Shown here: positions 8,615 through 16,865 of the stretch, one piece after another | Numbering within the stretch: the stretch's first letter is position 1 | How the letters are laid out: every line of letters starts with the position of its first letter | Origin: Paraburkholderia lycopersici | GTDB lineage: Bacteria > Pseudomonadota > Gammaproteobacteria > Burkholderiales > Burkholderiaceae | Reading direction: 5' to 3' | NCBI RefSeq assembly: GCF_900096975.1 | Contig: NZ_FMYQ01000025.1 | Coordinates: forward strand, 54,080-118,079 | Length of the DNA stretch: 64,000 nt | Program-made: the position numbers and the translations under genes | Notes under the pieces: generated by a model | What the model was told of the DNA's origin: nothing | The model's input: only the letters and a program-made list of their open reading frames with translations | The model's database searches: none

Positions 8615-10150
8615 TCATGCCCTGCCGCTCTGTTTCGAAGCGGTGCGGCCCTTCGCCCCGGCGGTCTTCGCATAGCCTTCGAGTGCGCGCCGGCGCGCCA
8701 GTTCATGCTCGATGATCCGTTGCGGATAATTCTCGCCGAGGCGCACGCCGGCCGCTGCCAGCGATTGCACGCACGCCTTCCACGGCTCGTGCACGAGCGC
8801 GTCCGGCAAGCCCGCCAGTTCCGGCACCCATCGCCGCACGTAATTGCCGCGCGGATCGAACTTCTGACCCTGCAGGACCGGATTGAAGATGCGGAAGTAC
8901 GGCGCCGCATCCACGCCCGAGCCCGCCACCCACTGCCAGTTGGCCGGATTGCTGGCCGGATCGGCATCGACGAGTGTGTCCCAGAACCAGGATTCCCCCG
9001 CGCGCCAGTCGATCAGCAGATGTTTGGTCAGGAACGACGCCGCGACCATGCGGACGCGGTTGTGCATCCAGCCCGTATGCCAAAGCTCGCGCATGCCGGC
9101 GTCGACGAGAGGGTAGCCGGTCAGCCCGCACTGCCACGCGCGCAGGCTTGCCGGGTCCTTGCGCCAGGGCATGGCGTCGAAAGCGGGACGCAGGTTGCGC
9201 GCGGCGAGGTCGGCGTAGTGATAACGCTGGTAATGGCAAAACTCCCGCCAGCCCAGTTCGCTCGCGAACTTTTCCGCGCTTGCCGCGCGCCGCGCCGAGT
9301 CGCGCCCTTGCGCGTGCTGCGCGGCTTTCAACGCCGCCCAGACCTGGCGCGGCGAGATCGCGCCAACGGCCAGATACGGCGAGAGGCGGCTCGTTGCGGC
9401 GTCGCCGGGTTCTTCGCGCCCGGCGGCGTAGGCGTCGAGGTCGGTGGCGAGAAACGCGCGCAGGCGTTCGAGCGCCGCCTCCTCGCCCGCGGGCCACGCG
9501 GCGCGCAGGCCGCTCGCCCAGTCGGGCGCGCGCGGGGCGAGGCCGAGATCGTCGAGCTTCGATGCGCGCCGGGTAAGACGTGCCGGCAGCGATTGAAAAA
9601 TCATCCGCTCGGGCTCGGACGCGGGCGGCGGCGGATCGCCCCTGCGCAGACAGGCGCGCCAGTAGGCGCCGAAGACCCGGAACGGCTCGCCCGACTGGTT
9701 CGACACGGTCCATGGCTCGTTGAGAAGCTGACCGTTGAAACTCTCGACGCGCACGCCGCGCTCTCGCAGCGCGGTCTTGAGCGCACGATCGGCCTCTCGC
9801 TGCGCCGCGCCATAGCGACGGTTCCAGTACACGGCCTGCGCGCCGGATTCGGCGACGAGCGCCTCGAGCGTCGCCGCTTCGTCGCCTTGCAGGAGCACCA
9901 GTTGGCCGCCGCGCGACGCCAGGGCTGCATCCAGCGCGCGAAGCGACTCATGACGCCACCAGCGCGCAGCGCCGCCCTCCGGGCGCTCGCCCGAGGCATG
10001 CGGATCGTGAATCCAGACACAGATCAGCGGAAGGCCGCTCGCCGCCGCCTGCGCGAGCGCCGGGTGGTCGGCGAGACGCAGATCGTCGCGAAACCAGACG
10101 ATGGCCGGCGCTGCGCCGGAAGAAGCTGAAGAAGCGGAAGAAGAAGCCAG
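8615..10150 (-). CDS. phr: Deoxyribodipyrimidine photolyase, apparently with a CTG start
   Basis: The product is a class I photolyase/cryptochrome-family flavoprotein that uses light to split cyclobutane pyrimidine dimers. The N-terminal domain opens with IVWFRDDLRLADHPAL; the C-terminal FAD domain shows SRLSPYLAVGAIS, ELGWREFCHY, WHTGWMHNRVRM and DADPASNPANWQW. The family N-terminus is open back to a stop codon at 10226-10228, yet that stretch has no in-frame ATG, GTG or TTG. The best start is CTG at 10150, eight bases after a GAGG motif, giving 511 residues with a Ser/Ala-rich leader. A GTG at 9898 would delete the antenna-binding N-terminus. A sequencing error or frameshift in the TCT-rich leader is the alternative. 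Confidence 0.82.
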   Translation of the reverse strand: MASSSASSASSGAAPAIVWFRDDLRLADHPALAQAAASGLPLICVWIHDPHASGERPEGGAARWWRHESLRALDAALASRGGQLVLLQGDEAATLEALVAESGAQAVYWNRRYGAAQREADRALKTALRERGVRVESFNGQLLNEPWTVSNQSGEPFRVFGAYWRACLRRGDPPPPASEPERMIFQSLPARLTRRASKLDDLGLAPRAPDWASGLRAAWPAGEEAALERLRAFLATDLDAYAAGREEPGDAATSRLSPYLAVGAISPRQVWAALKAAQHAQGRDSARRAASAEKFASELGWREFCHYQRYHYADLAARNLRPAFDAMPWRKDPASLRAWQCGLTGYPLVDAGMRELWHTGWMHNRVRMVAASFLTKHLLIDWRAGESWFWDTLVDADPASNPANWQWVAGSGVDAAPYFRIFNPVLQGQKFDPRGNYVRRWVPELAGLPDALVHEPWKACVQSLAAAGVRLGENYPQRIIEHELARRRALEGYAKTAGAKGRTASKQSGRA

Positions 10151-10286
10151 ACCGGACCTCGACCGGAAGCGATTGCGCGGATTGCGCGGAACGGCGCGGA
10201 AGCCATGCCGCCAAAGTCCCGGAGACTACCACGGCCGCACCGCGCGCCGGCGAAATCCGCGCTTGCGACGCGCTATCGCCCTCCCT

Positions 10287-11000
10287 TCAGGCCGCGCTGC
10301 GCCCCGGCCCCACGCCCTGCGTGATGAACGCGACCGCGTGGCGCGCGATTTCCTCGGCGCCGAGGCGATGCTGCCCCGAATCATCGAGTCCCACCTGGCC
10401 GGTCGCGAGCGGCAGCAGCGTGAGGCCCATCAGCGAATGGAGCAGCATCGACGGCTCGAGCGCCCCATTGAGCCGCCCTTCGCGCTGCCAGTGCGCGATG
10501 GCCGCGTGCGCTCTTTCATGCCGCCCGCGGCCGACACGCTCGAGCATACGCTGGCGCAGCACGCCGCCCTCGCTGATGACGTCGCGCACCCACAGCGGCG
10601 CAAACCACGGATATTGCCGCCCCACTGCCACGAAGCGCTGCGCGAGCGCGGTGAGCGCGGCCACGGGATCGTCGCAATGTGCATCGAAGATATCGCCGAG
10701 CGCCTCGCGCAGCGGCACGAAGCGCTCGTCGATCAGCACGTCGATCAACTGGTCGCGCGTCTTGAAGTAGTAATGGACCATGGCGGGCGTCACGCCCGCC
10801 TCGCGCGCGATGGCGGCCAGCGACGTGTCGCCGGTGCCCTGGCGCGCAAACAGCGCAAGCGCGGCCTCGATCAGACGCGTGCGCTGCTCCGCGCCGCCCT
10901 GGCCGCCGCTCGGCCGACCGGGGCCGCGCACGGGAGCCGGCGCAGGCGCACCGTCTGCACGGGCTTGAGGGCGTTCTGGCGACTTCATATCCGCTTTCAT
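10287..11000 (-). CDS. TetR-family repressor of the divergent efflux gene
   Basis: This 237-residue protein has an N-terminal TetR helix-turn-helix at about residues 40-85, with TSLAAIAREAGVTPAMVHYY as the DNA-binding core, and a helical ligand-binding C-terminal domain. It is transcribed away from a DHA2 drug exporter gene with 77 bases between starts, the standard local repressor arrangement. An AT-rich symmetric element overlies the exporter promoter. The inducer is unknown. A start four codons later (10988) is also possible; a TTG start at 11072 is unlikely because it would run through the operator. Confidence 0.85.
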   Translation of the reverse strand: MKADMKSPERPQARADGAPAPAPVRGPGRPSGGQGGAEQRTRLIEAALALFARQGTGDTSLAAIAREAGVTPAMVHYYFKTRDQLIDVLIDERFVPLREALGDIFDAHCDDPVAALTALAQRFVAVGRQYPWFAPLWVRDVISEGGVLRQRMLERVGRGRHERAHAAIAHWQREGRLNGALEPSMLLHSLMGLTLLPLATGQVGLDDSGQHRLGAEEIARHAVAFITQGVGPGRSAA

Positions 11001-11018
11001 CCGGTAACGTTTTAGATT

Positions 11019-11067
11019 TTGACCAACTGGAATAATTGCCCTAATATTAATCGCCAAGTTAATTAAT
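11019..11067 (+). promoter_or_regulatory. Sigma-70 promoter overlapped by candidate TetR operator
   Basis: TTGACC at 11019-11024 and TAATAT at 11042-11047 are separated by 17 bases, close to the sigma-70 consensus, and point at the exporter gene. ATTAAT at 11046-11051 and 11062-11067 form a symmetric pair spanning the end of the -10 box and the expected start site. Repressor binding there would block transcription. The assignment to the divergent TetR protein is inference. Confidence 0.5.
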
Positions 11068-11077
11068 TTCAAGACAG

Positions 11078-12619
11078 ATGCACGCGATGGAATCCAGCAC
11101 GAAACCCCATGCCGGGCAGCGGCCGACTGCCCCGGCCGCCGCCGATGCGGGCGGCTATCCGCCCATCCGGCTGCTGTTTCCCGCGCTCCTGCTCGTCATG
11201 CTGCTGGCCGCGCTCGACCAGACGATCGTTTCGACGGCGTTGCCCACCATCGTCGGCGAATTGGGCGGTCTCGACCGGCTCTCGTGGGTCGTCACCGCCT
11301 ACCTGCTTACCTCGACGATCGTCGTCCCGCTCTACGGCAAGTTCGGCGACCTGTTCGGCCGCAAGATCGTGCTGCAGGCCGCCATCGTGATCTTCCTGGC
11401 CGGCTCGGCGCTTTGCGGCGTCGCGCAGAACATGGAGCAGCTCATCGTGCTGCGCGCGCTTCAAGGCATCGGCGGCGGCGGCCTCATGGTCGTGACGATG
11501 GCCGCCATCGGCGACGTCATTCCGCCCGCACAGCGCGGCAAGTATCAGGGCATGTTCGGCGGCGTGTTCGGCATCGCCACCGTGATCGGGCCGCTGCTCG
11601 GCGGCTTTCTCGTCGAGCATCTGTCGTGGCGCTGGATCTTCTATATCAACCTGCCGCTCGGCGCACTCGCGCTCCTCGTGATCGGCGCCGTGTTCAAGCC
11701 GCGCGCCGCGCACGTGAAGCACGTGATCGATTACATGGGCGCGGGCTGGCTCGCGGCCGCCCTCACCTGTCTCATTCTCTTTACGAGCGAAGGCGGCTCG
11801 CTCCTGCCGTGGACGTCGCCCACGCTGTGGCTCACGCTCCTGCTCGGCATCGTGGCCGTGGCGGGCTTCGTCCACGAGGAAAAGCACGCCGTCGAACCGA
11901 TCATGCCGCTCGAACTCTTTCGCGAGCGCACCTTCGTGCTGTCCAGCCTGATCGGCTTCATTGTGGGCGTGTCGCTGTTCGGCTCGGTCACGTTCCTGCC
12001 GCTCTACCTGCAGGTGGTGAAGGGCTCGACGCCCTCGCAGGCCGGCATGCAGATGCTGCCGATGATGGGCGGCGTGCTCGTCATGTCGATCATCACGGGG
12101 CGCATCATCAGCAAGATCGGCAAATACCGGATCTTCCCCATCGCGGGCACCGCGCTCGTGGCCATCGCGATGATGCTGCTCGCCCGCCTGCAGATCGGGA
12201 CGCCGGTTCACCGCATGTATCTCTATATGGGCCTGCTCGGCTGCGGGCTCGGCATGGTGATGCAGGTGTTGATCCTCGCCGTGCAAAACGCCGTGGCGTT
12301 TCGCCATATGGGCGTCGCCACGTCTGGCGCGACGCTGTTCCGTTCGATCGGCGGCTCGGTGGGCGTGGCTGCGTTCGGCGCGGTGTTTTCGCACGGGCTG
12401 CATGCCCGGCTCGAAAAGGTGCTCGCGGCGGATGTCGAGCTGCCGCAACCGCTCACGCCCGACGCAATCCGCCACTTGCCGCCCGCGCTGCACGCGCAAT
12501 ATCTCGACGCCTTCGCCGGCGCGCTGCACACGGTCTATCTCGCGGCCGCGTGCGTGGTGGTGTGCTCGTTCGCGCTTTCCTGGCTGCTGCGCGACGTGCC
12601 GCTGCGCAAGCAGCATTGA
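11078..12619 (+). CDS. DHA2-family MFS multidrug exporter (EmrB/QacA type)
   Basis: The 513-residue inner-membrane protein has about 14 predicted membrane segments. It shows the DHA motifs: LDQTIVSTALPTIVGEL in the first helix (motif D1), GKFGDLFGRK (motif A), LRALQGIGGGGL (motif B) and the GxxxGPxxGG motif C in GIATVIGPLLGG. It should expel drugs or toxic organic compounds by proton antiport; the substrate is unknown. No membrane-fusion partner is adjacent. A divergent TetR gene and an operator-like element indicate inducible expression. ATG at 11087 is an alternative start. Confidence 0.88.
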   Translation: MHAMESSTKPHAGQRPTAPAAADAGGYPPIRLLFPALLLVMLLAALDQTIVSTALPTIVGELGGLDRLSWVVTAYLLTSTIVVPLYGKFGDLFGRKIVLQAAIVIFLAGSALCGVAQNMEQLIVLRALQGIGGGGLMVVTMAAIGDVIPPAQRGKYQGMFGGVFGIATVIGPLLGGFLVEHLSWRWIFYINLPLGALALLVIGAVFKPRAAHVKHVIDYMGAGWLAAALTCLILFTSEGGSLLPWTSPTLWLTLLLGIVAVAGFVHEEKHAVEPIMPLELFRERTFVLSSLIGFIVGVSLFGSVTFLPLYLQVVKGSTPSQAGMQMLPMMGGVLVMSIITGRIISKIGKYRIFPIAGTALVAIAMMLLARLQIGTPVHRMYLYMGLLGCGLGMVMQVLILAVQNAVAFRHMGVATSGATLFRSIGGSVGVAAFGAVFSHGLHARLEKVLAADVELPQPLTPDAIRHLPPALHAQYLDAFAGALHTVYLAAACVVVCSFALSWLLRDVPLRKQH

Positions 12620-12677
12620 GCGCCGGCCGCGCACACGCCCTCGCGCAAACGGCCTGTGCGCCCGCCTGGCGCAGGGC

Positions 12678-12725
12678 GCAGTCAGTCGTGCAGTCAGCCA
12701 CGTAGTCAGCCCCGCGGTCAGCCGT
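12678..12725. repeat. Four tandem copies of a 12-bp unit
   Basis: The unit GCAGTCAGYCRY recurs four times in a row with a few substitutions (12678, 12690, 12702, 12714). It sits in the 108-base gap between the convergent exporter and MocR genes, ending two bases before the MocR stop codon. It is probably a slippage-generated repeat; no function is evident. Confidence 0.6.
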
Positions 12726-12727
12726 AT

Positions 12728-14146
12728 TCAGGCTGGCTGCGCCGCACGCTCCATGGCGCGCTGCAACGTCTCGTAGACCTTCGGCCGATTGCACTGCGAA
12801 ACGTTGAAGCGCAAAAACGCGCCCGCGCTGTGCGACACGCTGAATACGTTGCCGGGCGCGAGCACCACGCCTTCGGCCAGCGCCTCGCGCGCGACCTGAG
12901 CGGCGTCGAGCCCGCCGGGCAATTGCGCCCACACGAAGAGGCCCGCCCTGGGACGCGTCCACGCGGCGAGGCCGAGCGCCGAAAGCCGCTGCAACGTTTC
13001 GCCCATCGCGTCGGCGAGCTTGGCGCGCAGCGCATCCAGGTGCCGTCGATAGGTCCCGTCCACAAGCAGGCGATGCACGAGTTCGGCCACCAGCTCCCCG
13101 TTGCCGAACGACACCGCGAGCTTCAGGTCGACGAGCGGCTCAATCCAGTCCGCGCGCGCCGCGATGAAACCGCAGCGCGCCGCCGCCGACATCGTCTTCG
13201 AGAAGCTGCCGATCGTGACGACGCGCGCAAGCCCGTCGAATGCCGCGAGGCGCGGAGCAGGCTCGATCTCGAAGTCGGCGAAGATGTCGTCCTCGACGAT
13301 CAGGAGATCGTGCTCCCCGGCGAGCTTCAGCAGCCGGTGCGCGACGGTGGGCGCGAGCGTCGCGCCAGTAGGGTTGTGGATCGCCGAATTCGTCACGTAA
13401 AGGCGCGGGCGAGCTTCTGCGAGCATGCGCTCGAACGCCGCGAGATCGGGGCCGGCAGGCGTATACGGTACGCCGACCACATGCACGCGATGCGCGCGCA
13501 ACAGTGCCTGGAAGTTGAAATAGCATGGATCGTCCACGAGCACGGTGTCGCCGGGCTCCAGCAGCAGGCGGCACAGCAGGTCGAGCGCCTGGGTGCCCCC
13601 GTCGGTCAGCAGGATCTGCTCGGGTGCGGCTTCCACGCCGTGCTGGCCGAGACGCCAGGCGAGCTGCTGGCGCAGCGCGGGGAGGCCGTGCGGCGAGGCG
13701 TAGTCGGTGAGCTGCGAGCGCGGGTCGCGTGCAATGGCGCGCAGCGCGCGCCGCACGGCGTCCTGCGGCAACCACGAGTCGGGCAGCCAGCCGCAGCCGG
13801 GCCGCAACGCGCCGGCCTCGGTCTGGAGCGACTGGCGCGTGAGCCACAGCGGATCGATTTCGCGGTCGAGCTGCGGCCCGAGCGCGGCAAGCGCGAGCGG
13901 CGGCGCATGCCCGGCCACGAAAAAACCCGCCCCGCGGCGCGCAACGAGCGTGCCTTCGGCGACGAGGCGTTCATAAGCCTCGACCACCGTCGAATTCGAT
14001 ACGCCAAGCTGCTCGCTCATCGCACGGATGGACGGCACGCGCGCGCCGGCGGCCAGCGAGCGCGCGGCAATACGCTCGCGCAGCGCATGCATCACCTGCT
14101 CGACGCGCGTCATGGGCGGGGCTTCGGTTCTTGCCATGCCTTTCAT
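12728..14146 (-). CDS. MocR-family regulator (GntR HTH plus PLP aminotransferase domain)
   Basis: The 472-residue protein joins a GntR winged helix (about residues 12-80, with VPSIRAMSEQLGVSNSTVVEAY) to a fold-type I aminotransferase domain. PLP contacts visible are NPTG at 258-261, an acidic DD at 286-287 and the Schiff-base lysine K317 in SFSKT. MocR proteins use the PLP domain as a sensor of amine or PLP-related ligands. It diverges from an EamA exporter gene, and two direct-repeat half sites lie between them, so it probably controls that gene and itself. Start is at MKGMART; the next ATG three codons in is also possible. Confidence 0.87.
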   Translation of the reverse strand: MKGMARTEAPPMTRVEQVMHALRERIAARSLAAGARVPSIRAMSEQLGVSNSTVVEAYERLVAEGTLVARRGAGFFVAGHAPPLALAALGPQLDREIDPLWLTRQSLQTEAGALRPGCGWLPDSWLPQDAVRRALRAIARDPRSQLTDYASPHGLPALRQQLAWRLGQHGVEAAPEQILLTDGGTQALDLLCRLLLEPGDTVLVDDPCYFNFQALLRAHRVHVVGVPYTPAGPDLAAFERMLAEARPRLYVTNSAIHNPTGATLAPTVAHRLLKLAGEHDLLIVEDDIFADFEIEPAPRLAAFDGLARVVTIGSFSKTMSAAARCGFIAARADWIEPLVDLKLAVSFGNGELVAELVHRLLVDGTYRRHLDALRAKLADAMGETLQRLSALGLAAWTRPRAGLFVWAQLPGGLDAAQVAREALAEGVVLAPGNVFSVSHSAGAFLRFNVSQCNRPKVYETLQRAMERAAQPA

Positions 14147-14147
14147 C

Positions 14148-14196
14148 TGTACTGCTCCGTATTCAATACAGTTTGAACGAATTGTACTGATCTGTA
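14148..14196. promoter_or_regulatory. Direct-repeat MocR operator
   Basis: TGTACTGCTCCGTA (14148-14161) and TGTACTGATCTGTA (14183-14196) match at 12 of 14 positions in the same orientation, 35 bases apart start to start. Known MocR regulators bind direct repeats rather than palindromes. The pair lies between the divergent MocR and EamA genes, directly upstream of the MocR start, so control of both promoters is plausible. Confidence 0.6.
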
Positions 14197-14261
14197 GCTT
14201 ACCTTCGGCGGACGCGGCGCGCATCATCGGGTTCCCGACAACGCCTTCCCTGCCGACGCCC

Positions 14262-15185
14262 ATGCGCAAAACGCTCGACTCCACCACCGACGGCTGGCTC
14301 TGCGGCCTCGCCGGCGTGCTCATCTTCAGCGGCTCGCTGCCTGCCACGCGCCTCGCCGTGCTCGGCCTCGATCCCGTGTTTCTCACCGGTGCGCGCGCGA
14401 CTATCGCGGGCGCGCTCGGCGCGCTGCTGCTGCTCGGGCTGCGCGCGGCGCGGCCCGCGCGAGCGGAGGTCGGGCCGCTCGTCGTGGTCGCGCTCGGCGT
14501 GGTCGTGGGCTTTCCGCTTCTCACGGCGCTTGCGCTGCAGCACGTGAGTTCGGCGCACGCGATCGTGTTCGTCGGCTTGCTGCCGCTCGCCACCGCCGTG
14601 TTCGGCGTGCTGCGCGCCGGCGAACGTCCGCAACCGACCTTCTGGCTCTTTTCCGCCGCGGGCAGCGCCGCCGTGGTGGCGTTCGCGCTGCGCCACGGCC
14701 TCGACGCCTCGCCGCTCGGCGACGCGCTGATGCTCGGCGCGATCGTCGTCTGCGGTCTCGGCTATGCGGAAGGCGCGCGGCTCTCGCGGCATCTGGGCGG
14801 CTGGCAGGTGATCTGCTGGGCGCTGGTGATCTCGCTGCCCGTGATGGCGCCGCTCGCGTGGTGGCTGCGGCCCGCGTCGGTCGCCGCCGTGGGCGCGGCC
14901 TCGTGGTGGGGGCTCGCCTATGTGTCGCTCTTCAGCATGCTGATCGGCTTCGTGTTCTGGTATCGCGGGCTCGCGCTCGGCGGCATCGCGGGAGTCGGAC
15001 AACTGCAACTGCTGCAGCCGTTCTTCGGCTTCGTGCTCGCGGCGCTGCTGCTGCACGAGTCCGTGCCGCCCGCGATGATCGCGGTCACCGCCGTCGTGAT
15101 CGCCTGCGTGGCCGGCGCGCGGCGGTTCGGGCGCGCGACGGCCGCGCCGTCTGCCGGCAACGGCGCGCGAACGCAGCGCGTTTGA
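14262..15185 (+). CDS. EamA/DMT-superfamily transporter
   Basis: The 307-residue inner-membrane protein has about ten hydrophobic helices arranged as two EamA repeats, each near 140 residues. It starts at ATG 14262; the in-frame upstream extension crosses the operator and is not credible. Such proteins export amino acids, metabolites or drugs. The divergent MocR regulator suggests an amine or amino-acid related substrate, which is an inference only. Confidence 0.85.
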   Translation: MRKTLDSTTDGWLCGLAGVLIFSGSLPATRLAVLGLDPVFLTGARATIAGALGALLLLGLRAARPARAEVGPLVVVALGVVVGFPLLTALALQHVSSAHAIVFVGLLPLATAVFGVLRAGERPQPTFWLFSAAGSAAVVAFALRHGLDASPLGDALMLGAIVVCGLGYAEGARLSRHLGGWQVICWALVISLPVMAPLAWWLRPASVAAVGAASWWGLAYVSLFSMLIGFVFWYRGLALGGIAGVGQLQLLQPFFGFVLAALLLHESVPPAMIAVTAVVIACVAGARRFGRATAAPSAGNGARTQRV

Positions 15186-15320
15186 ACGGCCGATTCGGCG
15201 CGCGCCCGCATGTGCCTGCGCGCGAGGGATTTTTGGCGCGCTTCAAAAGGCCGTCTGCGCGAGGCATAGTGAGGGATGCCAACCTGTTGCGCGTCCGTCC
15301 GTTACGCGCCGCTCGAATCG

Positions 15321-15863
15321 ATGAACCCGCAATCCCCCGCGCAAGCGCACGTGCGCGATGCCACCGCCGACGACTTTCCCGCCATCGCCGCGATCTACGC
15401 GCACCACGTGCTGCACGGCGCGGCGTCATTCGAGGAAACGCCGCCCTCGCTCGACGAGCTGCTGCACCGCCACCGCGCAGTGCGCGAACACGGCTTGCCG
15501 TGGCTCGTCGCCGAGATCGACGGCCGCGTGGCGGGCTATTGCTACGCCACGCCCTACCGGCCGCGCCCGGCGTACCGCTACACGATCGAAGACTCGATCT
15601 ACGTCGACGAGGCCTTTCGCGGCCGTGGTCTCGGCCACACGCTGCTCGCCGCGCTGATCGGGCGCTGCGAGGCAGGCCCGTGGCGGCAGATGATCGCCGT
15701 GGTCGCCGACCCGCGCGGCGGTTCGCTCAAGCTGCATGAGCGCCTTGGCTTCGAGCTGACCGGCACGCTGCGCGGCGTGGGCTTCAAGCACGGCGAGTGG
15801 CGCGACACGGCGCTCATGCAGCGCACGCTCGGCCCCGGCGCGGATACGCCGCCCAAGGGCTGA
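15321..15863 (+). CDS. GNAT N-acetyltransferase, phosphinothricin acetyltransferase type
   Basis: This 180-residue cytoplasmic enzyme carries the GNAT fold. The acetyl-CoA loop RGRGLG follows the strand IYVDEAF, and the C-terminal KLHERLGFELTG motif is typical. The VRDATADDFPAIAAIYAHHV opening and the SFEETPPS segment fit the Pat/YncA group, which acetylates phosphinothricin or methionine sulfone-like amines. ATG at 15321 fits the family N-terminus better than the in-frame start at 15276. Confidence 0.85.
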   Translation: MNPQSPAQAHVRDATADDFPAIAAIYAHHVLHGAASFEETPPSLDELLHRHRAVREHGLPWLVAEIDGRVAGYCYATPYRPRPAYRYTIEDSIYVDEAFRGRGLGHTLLAALIGRCEAGPWRQMIAVVADPRGGSLKLHERLGFELTGTLRGVGFKHGEWRDTALMQRTLGPGADTPPKG

Positions 15864-15992
15864 CGACGCCCCCGAGGACCTTCTGGCATTGCGGCACGCC
15901 ACGCGCGCGCCGCAAGCGAAACGCCGCTCGTACAATACGTCCTTTCGCAACGGAGCCAGATCCACGGCGCCGAAGACAAGGACTTATCACCC

Positions 15993-16865
15993 ATGGAATC
16001 TCTCCTCGCCCACCTGCATCCCTCCAACTGGAACTTCCTGTGGGACGCGCTCTCCGCGCTCGCGCTGCGCGTGTGCGCGGCGGCCGCGATCCTCTGGTTC
16101 GGCTGGTGGTTCGCGCGCCGCATGGCCAACTGGATCGCGCGGCGCGGCAGCAGCATCGACCCCACGCTGCGCCCCATCGTGCGCGATACGGCCGTATGGG
16201 GCGTGCGGCTCGTCGCCGTGATCGGCGCGCTTTCGCAGCTCGGCATCCAGACCGCCAGCATCGTCGCGGTGCTCGGGGCGGCCGGTCTCGCCATCGGCCT
16301 CGCACTGCAAGGCACGCTGCAGAACATCGCGGCCGGCATCATGCTGTTGCTGCTGCGGCCGTTCAGGGTGGGCGACTATATCGATGGCGGCGGCGGCAAC
16401 GTGGCGGGCACGGTGGAGGCAGTGAACCTCTTCACGACGCGCCTCACGAAACCCGACGGCATCTGCGAATACGTGCCGAACAGCGCCCTGTGGAGCAACT
16501 CGATCCGCAATTTCAGCCGCAATCCCACGCGCCGGCTCGACCTGGAAGTCGAAGTGTCTGTGCGCGACGACGTGAACCGGGCCATCGCCGCGCTGCGCAC
16601 GCTCGCCGCCGACGACCCGCGCGTGCTTGCCTCGCCCGCGCCGCAAGTGATGGTGATGCGCTTCGACGACAGCACCGCCGTGCTCAACGTGCGCGCGTGG
16701 TCGAACATCGACACGTTCTGGGACCTGCGCTGGGAGCTGTCGCGCAAAGTGCGCCAGACGCTGAACGACGCGCAGTGTTCGCTGCCGCTGCGCACGCGCG
16801 AGCTGCATATCGTGCAGACGCAAGCGGCCGCCGAGGCGCAGCAAGCCCAGCAAGCGCAACAATGA
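15993..16865 (+). CDS. Small-conductance mechanosensitive channel (MscS family)
   Basis: This 290-residue inner-membrane protein has three N-terminal membrane helices. The pore helix AAGLAIGLALQGTLQNIAAG has the Ala/Gly packing pattern of MscS TM3 and is followed by LLRPFRVGDYI, then a beta domain and a soluble C-terminus ending in a Gln/Ala-rich tail. It should open under membrane tension to release solutes on osmotic downshock. Its stop overlaps the ATG of the potassium-channel gene (ATGA), so the two are probably co-translated. Confidence 0.92.
   Translation: MESLLAHLHPSNWNFLWDALSALALRVCAAAAILWFGWWFARRMANWIARRGSSIDPTLRPIVRDTAVWGVRLVAVIGALSQLGIQTASIVAVLGAAGLAIGLALQGTLQNIAAGIMLLLLRPFRVGDYIDGGGGNVAGTVEAVNLFTTRLTKPDGICEYVPNSALWSNSIRNFSRNPTRRLDLEVEVSVRDDVNRAIAALRTLAADDPRVLASPAPQVMVMRFDDSTAVLNVRAWSNIDTFWDLRWELSRKVRQTLNDAQCSLPLRTRELHIVQTQAAAEAQQAQQAQQ

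Noticed and set aside
8615..9898. Photolyase starting at GTG 9898
   Set aside because: This would remove the conserved IVWFRDDLRL domain that is fully open upstream.
8705..10129. Plus-strand frame of about 470 codons opposite the photolyase
   Set aside because: It is a shadow of the photolyase, whose conserved flavin-binding motifs are on the minus strand.
11069..12634. Minus-strand frame of about 520 codons opposite the DHA2 exporter
   Set aside because: It mirrors the exporter gene and encodes low-complexity His/Arg/Glu-rich sequence without a domain.
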